NCBI GenBank assembly: GCA_038748065.1
Contig: JBCDJG010000006.1
Coordinates: forward strand, 1 to 64,000
Source of the DNA: JBCDJG01 sp038748065
GTDB lineage: Bacteria; Pseudomonadota; Gammaproteobacteria; Pseudomonadales; Halieaceae
Reading direction: 5' to 3'
DNA: 64,000 bases
The stretch's first letter is position 1. Each line of letters starts with the position of its first letter. Shown here piece by piece: positions 23,885 to 32,484 of the stretch. The translations under genes were made by a program, and so were the position numbers. The notes beneath the pieces were generated by a model, which saw only the letters and a program-made list of their open reading frames with translations, searched no databases and was not told the DNA's origin.

Positions 23885-26209
23885 ATGGACCCCTTCAAGA
23901 ATCGCTTACTGACTCCACTGGCCTGTGTCGTCAGCCTGGCCGTTACCGACATGGCGATGGCGCAGGACTCGGCTGATGACAGTAGCCGGCTCATGCTGGA
24001 AGAGATCATCGTGACCGCCCAACGCCGGGAGCAGAGCATCCAGGACGTGGCCAATTCCATCCAGGCCTTCTCGGGTGAAGAGATGGATATCCTCAACCAG
24101 GTCTCCATGGAAGATTACGTCAACAGCATCGGTGGCGCTGGCTTCACCCAGAGTGGCAACGGTGCCATCAAGATCGGTATTCGCGGGGTCAGTGCGCTGA
24201 CACAGGACGAGTACGCTTTTGCGTCCTCCACCTCAACCACCGGTCTTTACCTGAACGACGTGGCTATACAGGGTGGTGGTTCCTTACCCAACCTGGATCT
24301 TTATGACCTTAACCGCATCGAGGTATTGAAGGGGCCGCAGGGCACGCTTTACGGCGAAGGTGCCATGGGCGGCGCTATCAAGATGATTTTGAACTCACCC
24401 AACCTGTCTGAGTTCGAGGCCAAAGCCGAGGCTACGGTCATGGACACGGAAAATGCAGATCTTGGCTACCGCGTGCGCGGCGCGATCAACGTGCCGATTA
24501 TCGAGGATCGCCTGGCTGCTCGAATTGTCGGGACTACTCAGGATACCCCGGGGTGGATCGATAACGTGGCCACCGGCGAGGATGGGGTCAACGACTCTGA
24601 CAGCTGGTCTTTGCGCGGCCTTTTCCTGTGGCAATTCACGGAGGCGTTTTCCGGGGAACTGTTGCTGATGCACGACGAGGTAGATACCGATGGCTACGCC
24701 AATGAAAGGATTGGCCTCGGCGACCTCGAGACTGACCTGCTATCTGATGAGTACAACGAGGCGGAATTCGATCTTTACGCGCTGACCTTCACCTACGAGT
24801 TTGACTTTGCGCAGTTCACTTCGGTGTCTTCTTACTACGAGACCGAGCGGCAGTTCCGTCAACACACGCCCATCGGCTATGACACCTTCATCCTGGCGCC
24901 TGCGTTCGGCCCCCAGGGTTGGGCGGACGATGAAGTGCTGGATGTGTACCAGGAGGTCGAGACCTTCGCGCAGGAGTTAAGGCTGGTATCTGCCGGCGAT
25001 GAAATCCTGGATTGGACGATCGGTGCCTTCTACCGCGATCGCGACCGCGAGTACTGCACACGTTACGACACCGTGGCTGCGCTGGGCACGAACGAATTCC
25101 TTGAGAGCATTGGGCTTGGAAGCCAGGCGTTCCCGGAAACGCAGTTCGACTGCCCCGCGCAGACGCTGTCCGGGCTGGATATTGCCAACCGGGAAGGGTC
25201 CGAAACCTTCGAGCAGACGGCGGTTTATGGTGAGATCAACTGGGAGTTCGCGGAAGACTTCGAGCTGACCGTCGGTTTGCGGTGGTTTGATGAAGAGGTG
25301 GAATTTACGGACCTGCAGGAATCCTTTGGATTGCTCTCTTTCCTGTCCATACCCTCAAGCTCTGATTCCACATCCGAAAGTGACGTGCTGCCCAAGGTCG
25401 GCGTCAGCTGGACACCCACAGATGACCAGCTCTACTACGTCAACATTGCTGAAGGCTTCCGCTCAGGTGGCTCGAACCTCAATGCGGCGCTGACGTTTGA
25501 GCCAGGTCGTTTCCAATCCTATGAATCTGACGGCCTGATCAACTATGAGTTGGGCGCCAAGACCACCTGGGATCAAGGCCGACTGACACTTAACGGCGTC
25601 CTGTTCTATACGGACTGGACTGATATACAAGCCTTTCTGACGGTGCCTAACATTGTGGGTAATACCACGCAGGTCCTCGCGGCCGGCGGTGACGGCGAGA
25701 TTCTGGGTCTGGAAGTGGAATTGAATTATCAGCCAACGGCCAACTGGGCAACTGGGCTGCTGTTCACCGTACAGGAGGCAGAGTTTACTGATCCGGCAGA
25801 GGAGGCCAACGTCGTGCCGGATTCGCAGTTACCGAATGCGCCGGACCTGACGGCCACCGTATTCGCGCAGTATTCGCAAAGTCTGGATCATGGTGACCTG
25901 TTCGCACGCATTGAGTACCGCTATGTCGATGATCAGCGGACCGTTGTAGAGCCGCTCGTGCCAATTCCTCCCTTTGGCCCGGACATCGAGCCCTATGACG
26001 ATGACAGCACGATCCTCGACAGCTACGACCTGCTCAACCTGACGGTGGGGCTGTACGCTGATAGCTGGTATTTCTCGGGCTTTGTGCACAACCTGACGGA
26101 TGAGCGCTACGAGCTGGATAGAGCGTTCGGTGAGCTGGCCCTGAATCCCAACCTGAACTCTCTCGGCCGGCCAAGGACCTATGGTTTGACGGTCGGAATC
26201 AACTTCTAA
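23885..26209 (+). CDS. TonB-dependent receptor (PhyH operon)
   Basis: Protein of 774 residues. A signal peptide ends near residue 27 (MAMAQ), followed by a TonB box EEIIVTAQRR and the plug domain (IRGVSALTQ, LYLNDVAIQ, RIEVLKGPQGTLYGEGAMGGAIK). The 22-strand barrel follows and ends with the outer-membrane signature YGLTVGINF. The class is that of iron/vitamin/polymer receptors expanded in marine gammaproteobacteria. Cotranscription with the PhyH gene indicates uptake of the organic substrate of this regulon rather than a siderophore; that is inference. A strong terminator lies 50 bases downstream. Confidence 0.93.
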   Translation: MDPFKNRLLTPLACVVSLAVTDMAMAQDSADDSSRLMLEEIIVTAQRREQSIQDVANSIQAFSGEEMDILNQVSMEDYVNSIGGAGFTQSGNGAIKIGIRGVSALTQDEYAFASSTSTTGLYLNDVAIQGGGSLPNLDLYDLNRIEVLKGPQGTLYGEGAMGGAIKMILNSPNLSEFEAKAEATVMDTENADLGYRVRGAINVPIIEDRLAARIVGTTQDTPGWIDNVATGEDGVNDSDSWSLRGLFLWQFTEAFSGELLLMHDEVDTDGYANERIGLGDLETDLLSDEYNEAEFDLYALTFTYEFDFAQFTSVSSYYETERQFRQHTPIGYDTFILAPAFGPQGWADDEVLDVYQEVETFAQELRLVSAGDEILDWTIGAFYRDRDREYCTRYDTVAALGTNEFLESIGLGSQAFPETQFDCPAQTLSGLDIANREGSETFEQTAVYGEINWEFAEDFELTVGLRWFDEEVEFTDLQESFGLLSFLSIPSSSDSTSESDVLPKVGVSWTPTDDQLYYVNIAEGFRSGGSNLNAALTFEPGRFQSYESDGLINYELGAKTTWDQGRLTLNGVLFYTDWTDIQAFLTVPNIVGNTTQVLAAGGDGEILGLEVELNYQPTANWATGLLFTVQEAEFTDPAEEANVVPDSQLPNAPDLTATVFAQYSQSLDHGDLFARIEYRYVDDQRTVVEPLVPIPPFGPDIEPYDDDSTILDSYDLLNLTVGLYADSWYFSGFVHNLTDERYELDRAFGELALNPNLNSLGRPRTYGLTVGINF

Positions 26210-26258
26210 ACGCTTATTAGCGCGCCCTGCGGGCGCTCTTGGGCAGGCGCACGTGCCG

Positions 26259-26296
26259 GGTCAAAGCGATATCGCTATTGCTTTGACCTTTTTTTT
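26259..26296 (+). terminator. Rho-independent terminator of the PhyH/receptor operon
   Basis: GGTCAAAGC (26259-26267) and GCTTTGACC (26280-26288) are perfect inverted repeats around a 12-base loop, followed directly by eight T. A smaller GCGCCC-TGC-GGGCGC hairpin lies just upstream at 26222-26236. The element ends the operon of the TonB receptor, before the SGNH hydrolase gene. Confidence 0.88.
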
Positions 26297-26345
26297 GCCC
26301 GAGGTATTCTCGCCCGGGCCGATGACTCGCGAGAGACGCTCCGCC

Positions 26346-27056
26346 ATGAGAAAAATTGCGCTGTTTGCTGGATGCCTGGTCCTGCTGCTCAGCTGGCCCG
26401 CCTACATCCTCTACGGCGAGCTGCAAAAGGTACAGAGCGATGATCCTCAAGTCTGGGAGGAGGATATCCGGGCGTTCGAGGCGCTCGATGCGACTGGACA
26501 GAACCCGGAGCAAGCCGTGGTCTTCGTTGGCAGCTCGAGCATCCGTTTCTGGGCCAGCCTGGCTGAGGATATGGCGCCGGTACCCGTTATCAACCGTGGT
26601 TTTGGCGGCGCCAAACTGAATGACGTGGCGCACTATGCGCGGCGCCTCGTCAGCGTTCATGACCCGCTCGCGGTAGTGGTGTTCGCGGGCACCAACGACA
26701 TTCAGCCCGGTAACACCAAGTCGCCGGAAACCCTGTTTGCCAGTTATCGGGCGCTGGTCGACACATTGAGATCCGACGACGATGCGCTGCCGATCTACTT
26801 TATCGCGATCACGCCTTCACCCCTGCGTTGGGATGTCTGGCCCGTTGCTCTCGAGACGAACCAGCTGATCAATGATTACGCCGCAGCAGCGGATGGCCTG
26901 TATGTCATAGACACCGGAAGTGCGTTGCTGGGTGACGATGGCCAGCCCGACCCAGACAATTACCGCTTCGACGGTCTGCACCTGAGTGACCAGGGCTATG
27001 CTATCTGGACGCGGCTGATACGTCCCCACGTTCTGCCCTTTGCGCCGGGCGAATGA
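26346..27056 (+). CDS. SGNH/GDSL-family hydrolase, membrane-anchored or exported
   Basis: About 236 residues. An N-terminal hydrophobic segment (KIALFAGCLVLLLSWPAYILY) acts as signal anchor or signal peptide. SGNH blocks: VVFVGSSSIRFW (Ser nucleophile), NRGFGGAKLNDV (Gly), VVFAGTNDIQPG (Asn) and DGLHLSDQGY (Asp/His). The ATG at 26346 places the hydrophobic segment at the N-terminus; an in-frame ATG at 26322 is possible. It is probably an esterase or lipase-like enzyme acting outside the cytoplasm. The terminator in front separates it from the receptor operon. Confidence 0.85.
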   Translation: MRKIALFAGCLVLLLSWPAYILYGELQKVQSDDPQVWEEDIRAFEALDATGQNPEQAVVFVGSSSIRFWASLAEDMAPVPVINRGFGGAKLNDVAHYARRLVSVHDPLAVVVFAGTNDIQPGNTKSPETLFASYRALVDTLRSDDDALPIYFIAITPSPLRWDVWPVALETNQLINDYAAAADGLYVIDTGSALLGDDGQPDPDNYRFDGLHLSDQGYAIWTRLIRPHVLPFAPGE

Positions 27057-27063
27057 TGCCCGT

Positions 27064-27438
27064 TTAGTCAGCGGCCGCTTGTGCTGCCGCCTCTGCGCGG
27101 GCTTTAAGCTCTGCATCAGAGATACCATCAAGGGCTGCGATGAAGTGTATCTCGGCGACGCTCTCCCTGAACGGAATCGCGGACTGGTACGCTTCCGAGA
27201 AATAGAATGCCTTGAGGGCATTCATCGACGGGAACTGTTCGATCGCCATGAAGTTGGTGCCTTCCGGCAGCGAGCCCTCGAGCACCTCAACCTGTACGCC
27301 GAGTTCGCCGCCGCCAATCGGTTTTAAACCATTGGACAGTGCCACCGGGGTGGCACGCCTGGCGTATTCCGGGTCCATGGGCTTGCCGTTCGCCCTGCCG
27401 CAGACCACCAGGAAAGCGGGCTTGTCGTGATCAGTCAT
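27064..27438 (-). CDS. DUF1330 family protein
   Basis: Protein of 124 residues with the dimeric alpha-beta barrel fold of DUF1330. Landmarks are AFLVVCGRANG at the start, NFMAIEQFPSMNALKAFYFSEAYQSAIPFRESVAE in the second half, and the usual length. The biochemical function of the family is unknown. The C-terminus is Ala-rich (RAEAAAQAAAD). It follows the second PhyH gene on the same strand by 26 bases and is likely cotranscribed. Confidence 0.85.
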   Translation of the reverse strand: MTDHDKPAFLVVCGRANGKPMDPEYARRATPVALSNGLKPIGGGELGVQVEVLEGSLPEGTNFMAIEQFPSMNALKAFYFSEAYQSAIPFRESVAEIHFIAALDGISDAELKARAEAAAQAAAD

Positions 27439-27464
27439 TTCTCTGCCTCATTTATTGTTGCGCG

Positions 27465-28391
27465 TCAGTCGTACAAGCCTGTGGGCTCGTTGGCTGCGCG
27501 CGCGTAATCCGGCCCTTCATCGCGCCAGCCGTGGAACAGACCTTGGCCCATAAGCCGCGCGAAGCGTGGTTGATCGGCATAGCGCTCGAACACCTCGGGA
27601 TGACGATCATCCCCGCGCCTTTCCTGTGGCGTGATGTGCGAGCGGCAGAAGTAAGCGGCCAGGTTGATTCGGGTGCCGGCGATATCACGGCGCCAGCCGC
27701 CGTGCCAGGTGTTGCCCTGGAAGACCACGGCGTCGCCTGGGTTGATGTCTAGCGTTACTGAGCCGGGAGGTTCGGACCACTCGAGGGCATTGATCGCGGC
27801 GGGGTCGGTGATTTCTTGCATGACGTCCTGAAAGGTTTTGTCACCTGCCATAAAGCCTTCTTGTGGCGTTGGGTGGCGCTGCTGGCGATGGCTGCCCGGC
27901 GTCAGTACGAGCGCCCCTGCCTCGCGGCTGTAAGGTGTAAGGGCATAGTTGCAGTTGGCCACCAGCTGCACCTCACTCATGCCGACCCGCGGCGCGTCGG
28001 CGTGCATGGGTAGGGGAATTCCACCCGGGCCGCGGAAGTGGCTGCCCAGCGAAGACAGTTGACAGCTTTCGCCCAGCAGGTAAGTGATAAGTGCGAGCGG
28101 CTTTGGTTCAAGCACGATGTCGGGAAAGACCGGATCGGAGAAGATCAGGTAGGGCAGATAATTCATGCCGTTGTAGTCAGCGGCCGTAGCGCTCTGCGGG
28201 TCTACGCGCTTGCCGGTTTGCGCTTCCACCTTGCGCAGAATGGCCGACTTGGCCTGCTCGACGCGCTCTGCTGAGAGGACGGCAGGGAGGACCGTGTAGC
28301 CCAGGGTTATCAGCTCGCGCAGGTTATCACCCAGATTCAGTTCCTCGATCGAGGCCAGCGTACGTTCTCTGGCCAGGTCATCCTTGGTCAT
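27465..28391 (-). CDS. Phytanoyl-CoA dioxygenase (PhyH)-like oxygenase, second copy
   Basis: Protein of 308 residues, Fe(II)/2-oxoglutarate dioxygenase family. Iron ligands are in LPMHADAPR (HxD) and TWHGGWRRDIAGTRINLAAYF (distal His, with Arg for 2-oxoglutarate). LTPGSHRQQRHPTPQEGF matches the substrate-lid region. It is a distant paralogue of the 22885 enzyme. It is divergent from the AraC gene at 28517 across 125 bases; the conserved AraC-regulon box is not present there, so control is separate. Confidence 0.88.
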   Translation of the reverse strand: MTKDDLARERTLASIEELNLGDNLRELITLGYTVLPAVLSAERVEQAKSAILRKVEAQTGKRVDPQSATAADYNGMNYLPYLIFSDPVFPDIVLEPKPLALITYLLGESCQLSSLGSHFRGPGGIPLPMHADAPRVGMSEVQLVANCNYALTPYSREAGALVLTPGSHRQQRHPTPQEGFMAGDKTFQDVMQEITDPAAINALEWSEPPGSVTLDINPGDAVVFQGNTWHGGWRRDIAGTRINLAAYFCRSHITPQERRGDDRHPEVFERYADQPRFARLMGQGLFHGWRDEGPDYARAANEPTGLYD

Positions 28392-28516
28392 GCACCACCT
28401 CTCGGGCGTTTGTATTAGCTAGACCGAGCTTACTTGTTGCCCGCGGGTGGGCTAGGTTACGATCGGCGCATGCTTAGTCATTTTCGGACAATGTGTATCA
28501 GAGGCGTGGAGCCGCA

Positions 28517-29686
28517 ATGAGTGGGCCAAATCCAGCACCTTCCACGCGACTTGTGCCCTCCGGCGGCGTTATCCATCTGGTGCGCGCGCTGCAAGATGAG
28601 GGCGTTGATTTCGGCCCTATCCGGCAAATGCTGGGTGGCGACTTTTCCACACTGACGACCCAAAATACGCGTATACAAGCGGCAAAAATACCGCTGGCCT
28701 ACGCGATGGCGATGGAACTGCCCGTTCGTGAGGATTTCTGGTTACGCTTGGGCAGCGGCTTCAGCGTGCACAACTGGCATCTGGAGTTGAGTAATTGGAT
28801 TCTTACGGGCAGAAATTTCGCCGACATCATGCCGAAGCTTCATGGCATCTACGGTGTCGAGGCGGAGGGTGTTAACAGCATGACGCCCAGGCCCCCGCAA
28901 GACGAGGGTCGCGAGTATCCATGGATTCGCCAAGCCTTGACCCCCGTGCCAGGCGATGCGCCGAGCTTCTGCGCGCACGCCGAACTCGCCGCGGCGACCC
29001 TGGTGAGCGGCTTGAAGAGCCTGCTGGGCAAGGAGAACCTGGAGTTCAGGTTTACCTTCGCCTATGCAGAACCCGTATACAGTGATTGTTATCGCGATGT
29101 GTTGGGCACGCAGCTATTGTTCGATGCGGAGTCGACAGAGTTTCACGTGCCTGCAGACTACTTCTACCGCGAGTTTCTGAGCAGCGACGCTGTCATGCAC
29201 CAGTACTTTGAACAACAGTTGGAAGAGTTCTTCCCGCCTGAGGTTGACAGCCAGGACATTGTTGCTCGTGTGGAAAACGTACTGAGGGACTACCATGGCA
29301 ACTTTCCGTCACTGCCCCAGGTCAGTGCCATGCTGGCGCTGGGTGAGCGCAGCCTGCGGCGCAACCTGGCGGCGTGTGGCACGTCCTACCGCGAGCTACT
29401 GTTGCGAACTAAAATGCACCGCGCGCTGTATTACCTCGAGCACACTGACATCAGCGTGGAGGAGATTGCATACCGCCTGGATTACAGCGACTACGCAAAT
29501 TTTCGGCGCGCTTTTCTTGCGCAGCAGGGAGAGTCTCCGAGCCATTATCGAAGTTCTGCCCGCGACAGTTCCGCCCGAGTAAGTTCCGCCCGAGTAAGTT
29601 CCGCCCGAGCAAGTTTCGTCCGAGAAAGTCCCGCCCGAGAAAGTTCCGCCCGAGAAAGCGCCGGCGCTGAAATTGTTAAAAGCTGA
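28517..29686 (+). CDS. AraC-family regulator with pentapeptide-repeat tail
   Basis: About 389 residues. The N-terminal sensor domain is of the arabinose-binding-like AraC type, and the double helix-turn-helix lies near 255-350 (LALGERSLRRNLAACGTSYRELLL; ISVEEIAYRLDYSDYANFRRAFLAQQGESPSHYR). After the domain comes an unusual tail of repeated S-S-A-R-x units encoded by a 15-bp tandem repeat, then ESAGAEIVKS. The ATG at 28517 is chosen over an upstream start at 28493. Divergent from PhyH copy two, its probable target. The 3' end overlaps the convergent TonB receptor gene by 11 bases. Confidence 0.88.
   Translation: MSGPNPAPSTRLVPSGGVIHLVRALQDEGVDFGPIRQMLGGDFSTLTTQNTRIQAAKIPLAYAMAMELPVREDFWLRLGSGFSVHNWHLELSNWILTGRNFADIMPKLHGIYGVEAEGVNSMTPRPPQDEGREYPWIRQALTPVPGDAPSFCAHAELAAATLVSGLKSLLGKENLEFRFTFAYAEPVYSDCYRDVLGTQLLFDAESTEFHVPADYFYREFLSSDAVMHQYFEQQLEEFFPPEVDSQDIVARVENVLRDYHGNFPSLPQVSAMLALGERSLRRNLAACGTSYRELLLRTKMHRALYYLEHTDISVEEIAYRLDYSDYANFRRAFLAQQGESPSHYRSSARDSSARVSSARVSSARASFVRESPARESSARESAGAEIVKS
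29551..29655 (+). repeat. 15-bp tandem repeat, about seven copies, inside AraC gene
   Basis: Seven consecutive 15-base units follow the consensus AAGTTCCGCCCGAGT with 0-4 changes each. They encode the pentapeptide pattern S-S-A-R-(V/A/E/D). The unit length is a multiple of three, so copy-number change would keep the reading frame. It lies between the HTH domain and the stop codon. Confidence 0.9.
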
Positions 29687-32012
29687 AGCTCAGGCTAGCG
29701 CCAAACTCCAGTGACTCCCCCGGCGTACCGAGCAGGTACACATCCTCAGGGCTTTCGAATGCAAAGGTATTGTTAACCAGCGTGAAGTAGCGCTCTTCCA
29801 ACAGGTTGTTGACGAAGAGCAGTAGCGACACGCGCTCCCAGTCGTAACCCGCGCGCAGGTTTACAACTTCGTAGCTGTCGGTCTCACCCAGGGCGGGCTG
29901 CAGTTGAACGCCCAGCAGCTGGGTGCCCTTGCCATCGGTGCGGTCTTCACGCTCAAGGAAGGAGCCTGCGCCAAAGACTTCCAGTTCCGTGTAAAAACGG
30001 TCCGACCAGTCGTAAACCGCGCTGATGTTAAAGTTGTACTCTGGCACGCCCGGTAGGCGGTTGCCTTTGCGATCGACCCGGCCGAAGGTGCCGTAGTCTT
30101 CCACAAAGCTGCCGTATTCCGCCTCGTTGCGTGCGTAGCCCGCGCTCAGCCGCAACCTGTCCGTGGCCGACCAGGTCGCCTCGACCTCGAAACCTCGAAT
30201 CTCCACCTCATCGACATTTTCCACGCGCTGATCCAGAGGGCCAACGCTCACCACCTCCTGATAATCGTCGATGGTGTTGAAGAACAGTGCGGCGCTGAGC
30301 GTGGCACGAGCCTGTGCAAACTGGTAGTTGGCACCGAGTTCGTAGGTCCAGCTCTCTTCCTCGTCGACCCTGGCTTGACTGTCATCAGATGTATCGGCGT
30401 TACCGGAACCCGGTAGCCACCCCTTGGCCAGCGTCGCGTAAACACGCCCGCTGTCATTGGGAAGGTAGGAGAGCGTCAGCTTGGGCAGCAGGTTATCAGA
30501 GCTTTGCTTGACGCGAGTGCCATCATCATTGATTTCTTCCTCGGTCGGCGGAAACAGGCCGCTGCTGCCGTCGTGGCCTCCGAGGTTGCGGCTGGTGGAC
30601 TCAGTATCCTCGTAGCGCAACCCGGCTGTAAGCTCCCAGCGGTCGCTCAATCGATAGTCGATCTGGCCGTAGATCGACAGGCTGGTGAACTCCTCGGCCA
30701 GCGCGTCGCCAAAGGGCAGCGGCGTATCGGCCGGAATTGGTGGGAAGGGCGGGGGCGGTATATTTGCCACCGTGCGAACGAACTCGCCAATATTTTCATC
30801 CTCTCGATTGAAATAAACGGCCCCAACCACCCAGTCCAGTGGACCATCCGCAGAGGAGACAGCGCGCAGTTCCTGGTAGAAGGACTCGGTGTCGCCCGCT
30901 GTCTCGCCGGCCTGGATAAAGCCAGAGGGCCCGCCCGGGAATGGGAGCAGGCCGCCGGGGGCGATGCCGATATCGAAGGAGCTGTCCGATTCGCCTTCGC
31001 GATAGGAAGAAACAGAGACTAGCTCGAAGGAAGAAAACTCGTAGGCCGCGCGCAGGGAAAAATTGTGTGATTCGATTTTGGCGAAGCCGCGCCAGTCTGC
31101 TGCGTTTTCCCACTCGTCGAGCGGCGCAAGCGTCTCAAAGGCAACATCGCTGGTCGCCGCCGCCACGGGGTTGTCCCAGCGCTCACGGTAACGGCCTTCG
31201 TTAACGGGTACAAATGATTGGCCGAAGTCGTCGTCTCCTTTGTCATAGGTATAAATGAAATCGAGCTCTAGCTGATCGGTCGGCGTGTAAAGTGCGCGCA
31301 CTCGAGCGACCTGTGTCTCACCCTTGTCGTAGTCATCGTCTAGCAGCTGGTTTTCGACGAAGCCATCCCGGGATTCGTAGAGCCCGGACAGGCCGAGTGT
31401 CAGTTCATTGTCGATCAGTGGGATGTCGACTACGCCCTGAATGTTGTAGTCCTCGAAGGATGAGTAGCGAGCCGCCAGTCGGCCGCCAAATGTGTTCTGT
31501 GGTCGACGACTGCGAGTAACCATCAGGCCAGCTTCAGCGGTGAGTCCATAGAGCGTCGACTGTGGCCCTCGGAGCACTTCGATCTGTTCAACGTCCAGCA
31601 GGCTGCTGTTCAGCGATCTGAGGTCAGTGATAGGCACGTCGTCTACGATGACGGCGGCACGCAGGGTTTGTGTGGCGCTGTTGTTGGCTAGCCCCCGGAT
31701 CGACAGGTAGCCGATGTCTCCACGCCCGCCAAACTGGCTGATGGCCAGCCCCGGGATTCTTACCGAGATGTCCTGAACGCTGGTTAGCTGGGCACGCTCC
31801 ACCTGGTCAGCGGTCATGATGCCAATGCTCATGGGAACATCGGTAAGACTCTGGCTGCGTTTTTGCGCGGACACGATGACCTCTTCCAGCAGGGTCCCTG
31901 TGGGCGCTGCTGAGGGCTTGCCCTGCGCAAGCGCCATTGCGACGGGGCTGAGCAGCAGGCCCAGGGTGGCTCCCCGGAGGGACTGTGACGGTCCTCTTCC
32001 CAAATGATTCAT
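29676..32012 (-). CDS. TonB-dependent receptor
   Basis: Protein of 778 residues: signal peptide ending near residue 30 (MALAQ), TonB box LEEVIVSAQKRSQS, plug motifs (LSIRGLANN, IVDDVPITDLR, IEVLRGPQSTLYG) and a C-terminal beta barrel ending LEFGASLSFSF. No siderophore-specific neighbour is present. A TTTAACGTTAAA palindrome stands 22 bases before its start, and a second copy controls the serine hydrolase side, suggesting one regulator for both. Convergent with the second AraC gene. Confidence 0.93.
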   Translation of the reverse strand: MNHLGRGPSQSLRGATLGLLLSPVAMALAQGKPSAAPTGTLLEEVIVSAQKRSQSLTDVPMSIGIMTADQVERAQLTSVQDISVRIPGLAISQFGGRGDIGYLSIRGLANNSATQTLRAAVIVDDVPITDLRSLNSSLLDVEQIEVLRGPQSTLYGLTAEAGLMVTRSRRPQNTFGGRLAARYSSFEDYNIQGVVDIPLIDNELTLGLSGLYESRDGFVENQLLDDDYDKGETQVARVRALYTPTDQLELDFIYTYDKGDDDFGQSFVPVNEGRYRERWDNPVAAATSDVAFETLAPLDEWENAADWRGFAKIESHNFSLRAAYEFSSFELVSVSSYREGESDSSFDIGIAPGGLLPFPGGPSGFIQAGETAGDTESFYQELRAVSSADGPLDWVVGAVYFNREDENIGEFVRTVANIPPPPFPPIPADTPLPFGDALAEEFTSLSIYGQIDYRLSDRWELTAGLRYEDTESTSRNLGGHDGSSGLFPPTEEEINDDGTRVKQSSDNLLPKLTLSYLPNDSGRVYATLAKGWLPGSGNADTSDDSQARVDEEESWTYELGANYQFAQARATLSAALFFNTIDDYQEVVSVGPLDQRVENVDEVEIRGFEVEATWSATDRLRLSAGYARNEAEYGSFVEDYGTFGRVDRKGNRLPGVPEYNFNISAVYDWSDRFYTELEVFGAGSFLEREDRTDGKGTQLLGVQLQPALGETDSYEVVNLRAGYDWERVSLLLFVNNLLEERYFTLVNNTFAFESPEDVYLLGTPGESLEFGASLSFSF

Positions 32013-32033
32013 GACTTCTCCAGCAACATAATA

Positions 32034-32045
32034 TTTAACGTTAAA
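32034..32045. promoter_or_regulatory. TTTAACGTTAAA palindrome, copy 1
   Basis: A perfect 12-bp palindrome 22 bases upstream of the TonB receptor start (32012, minus). The same 12 bases recur at 32432-32443 upstream of the serine hydrolase and the small exported protein. An identical perfect palindrome at two neighbouring promoters is strong evidence of a shared operator; the cognate protein is unknown. Confidence 0.65.
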
Positions 32046-32099
32046 ATTTTCAGGTCAAGGAAGATGTTGCGATCTTGCCTTTGAGGGCGGTGCCCTTGG

Positions 32100-32393
32100 T
32101 TAATATTCCATCCGACAACTCTGGCCAGGAACGCGCGTCGCCCGCGATTCGAAGAACAGCAGAGCAGTGGCTGTGGCCGATTCCGTCCCCGGATCGAGCT
32201 CGATGCGTGTAATCGGGGTCGTGTTCACGACCATGTCGTCAACGCATGCCTGAAGTTCACGCTGTTCTACGAAGACACAGGGGCAGACCCAGCGCGTAGT
32301 CATCCGGGCGGCCTTGGGTCCGACATCGGTGGCGAGATAGGCGCCCCCGCCTAGCAATAGGGCGAGCAGGGCTGCGACTCCGGTTGCCATCAT
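32100..32393 (-). CDS. Small exported or membrane-anchored protein, unknown
   Basis: Protein of 97 residues, not recognised. The N-terminus is one hydrophobic segment (TGVAALLALLLGGGAYLA); the rest is soluble with four cysteines (WVCPCVFVEQRELQACVDD and a final SCRMEY), suggesting periplasmic disulfides or a metal site. The ATG at 32393 is preferred over an upstream TTG. It is divergent from the serine hydrolase and shares the promoter region containing the second TTTAACGTTAAA palindrome. Confidence 0.6.
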   Translation of the reverse strand: MMATGVAALLALLLGGGAYLATDVGPKAARMTTRWVCPCVFVEQRELQACVDDMVVNTTPITRIELDPGTESATATALLFFESRATRVPGQSCRMEY

Positions 32394-32431
32394 CAAATGC
32401 TTTCCATCCTGCGAAAGATGACGTACTATAC

Positions 32432-32443
32432 TTTAACGTTAAA
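32432..32443. promoter_or_regulatory. TTTAACGTTAAA palindrome, copy 2
   Basis: Second identical 12-bp palindrome, 38 bases upstream of the small exported protein (minus) and 41 bases upstream of the serine hydrolase GTG start (plus). Its central position in a divergent promoter fits a repressor or activator operator controlling both genes. Confidence 0.65.
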
Positions 32444-32484
32444 TATCTGTGAAGCCCGATGTGATAGTTTCAGAGAGGACAAGC

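Noticed and set aside
29551..29655. CRISPR-like repeat array
   Set aside because: Units are only 15 bases, contiguous, without spacers, and in frame within a coding sequence.
32449..32484. GTG at 32449 as serine hydrolase start
   Set aside because: It lies almost on the TTTAACGTTAAA site and lacks an RBS; GTG at 32485 has AGAGGA and leads straight into a signal peptide.
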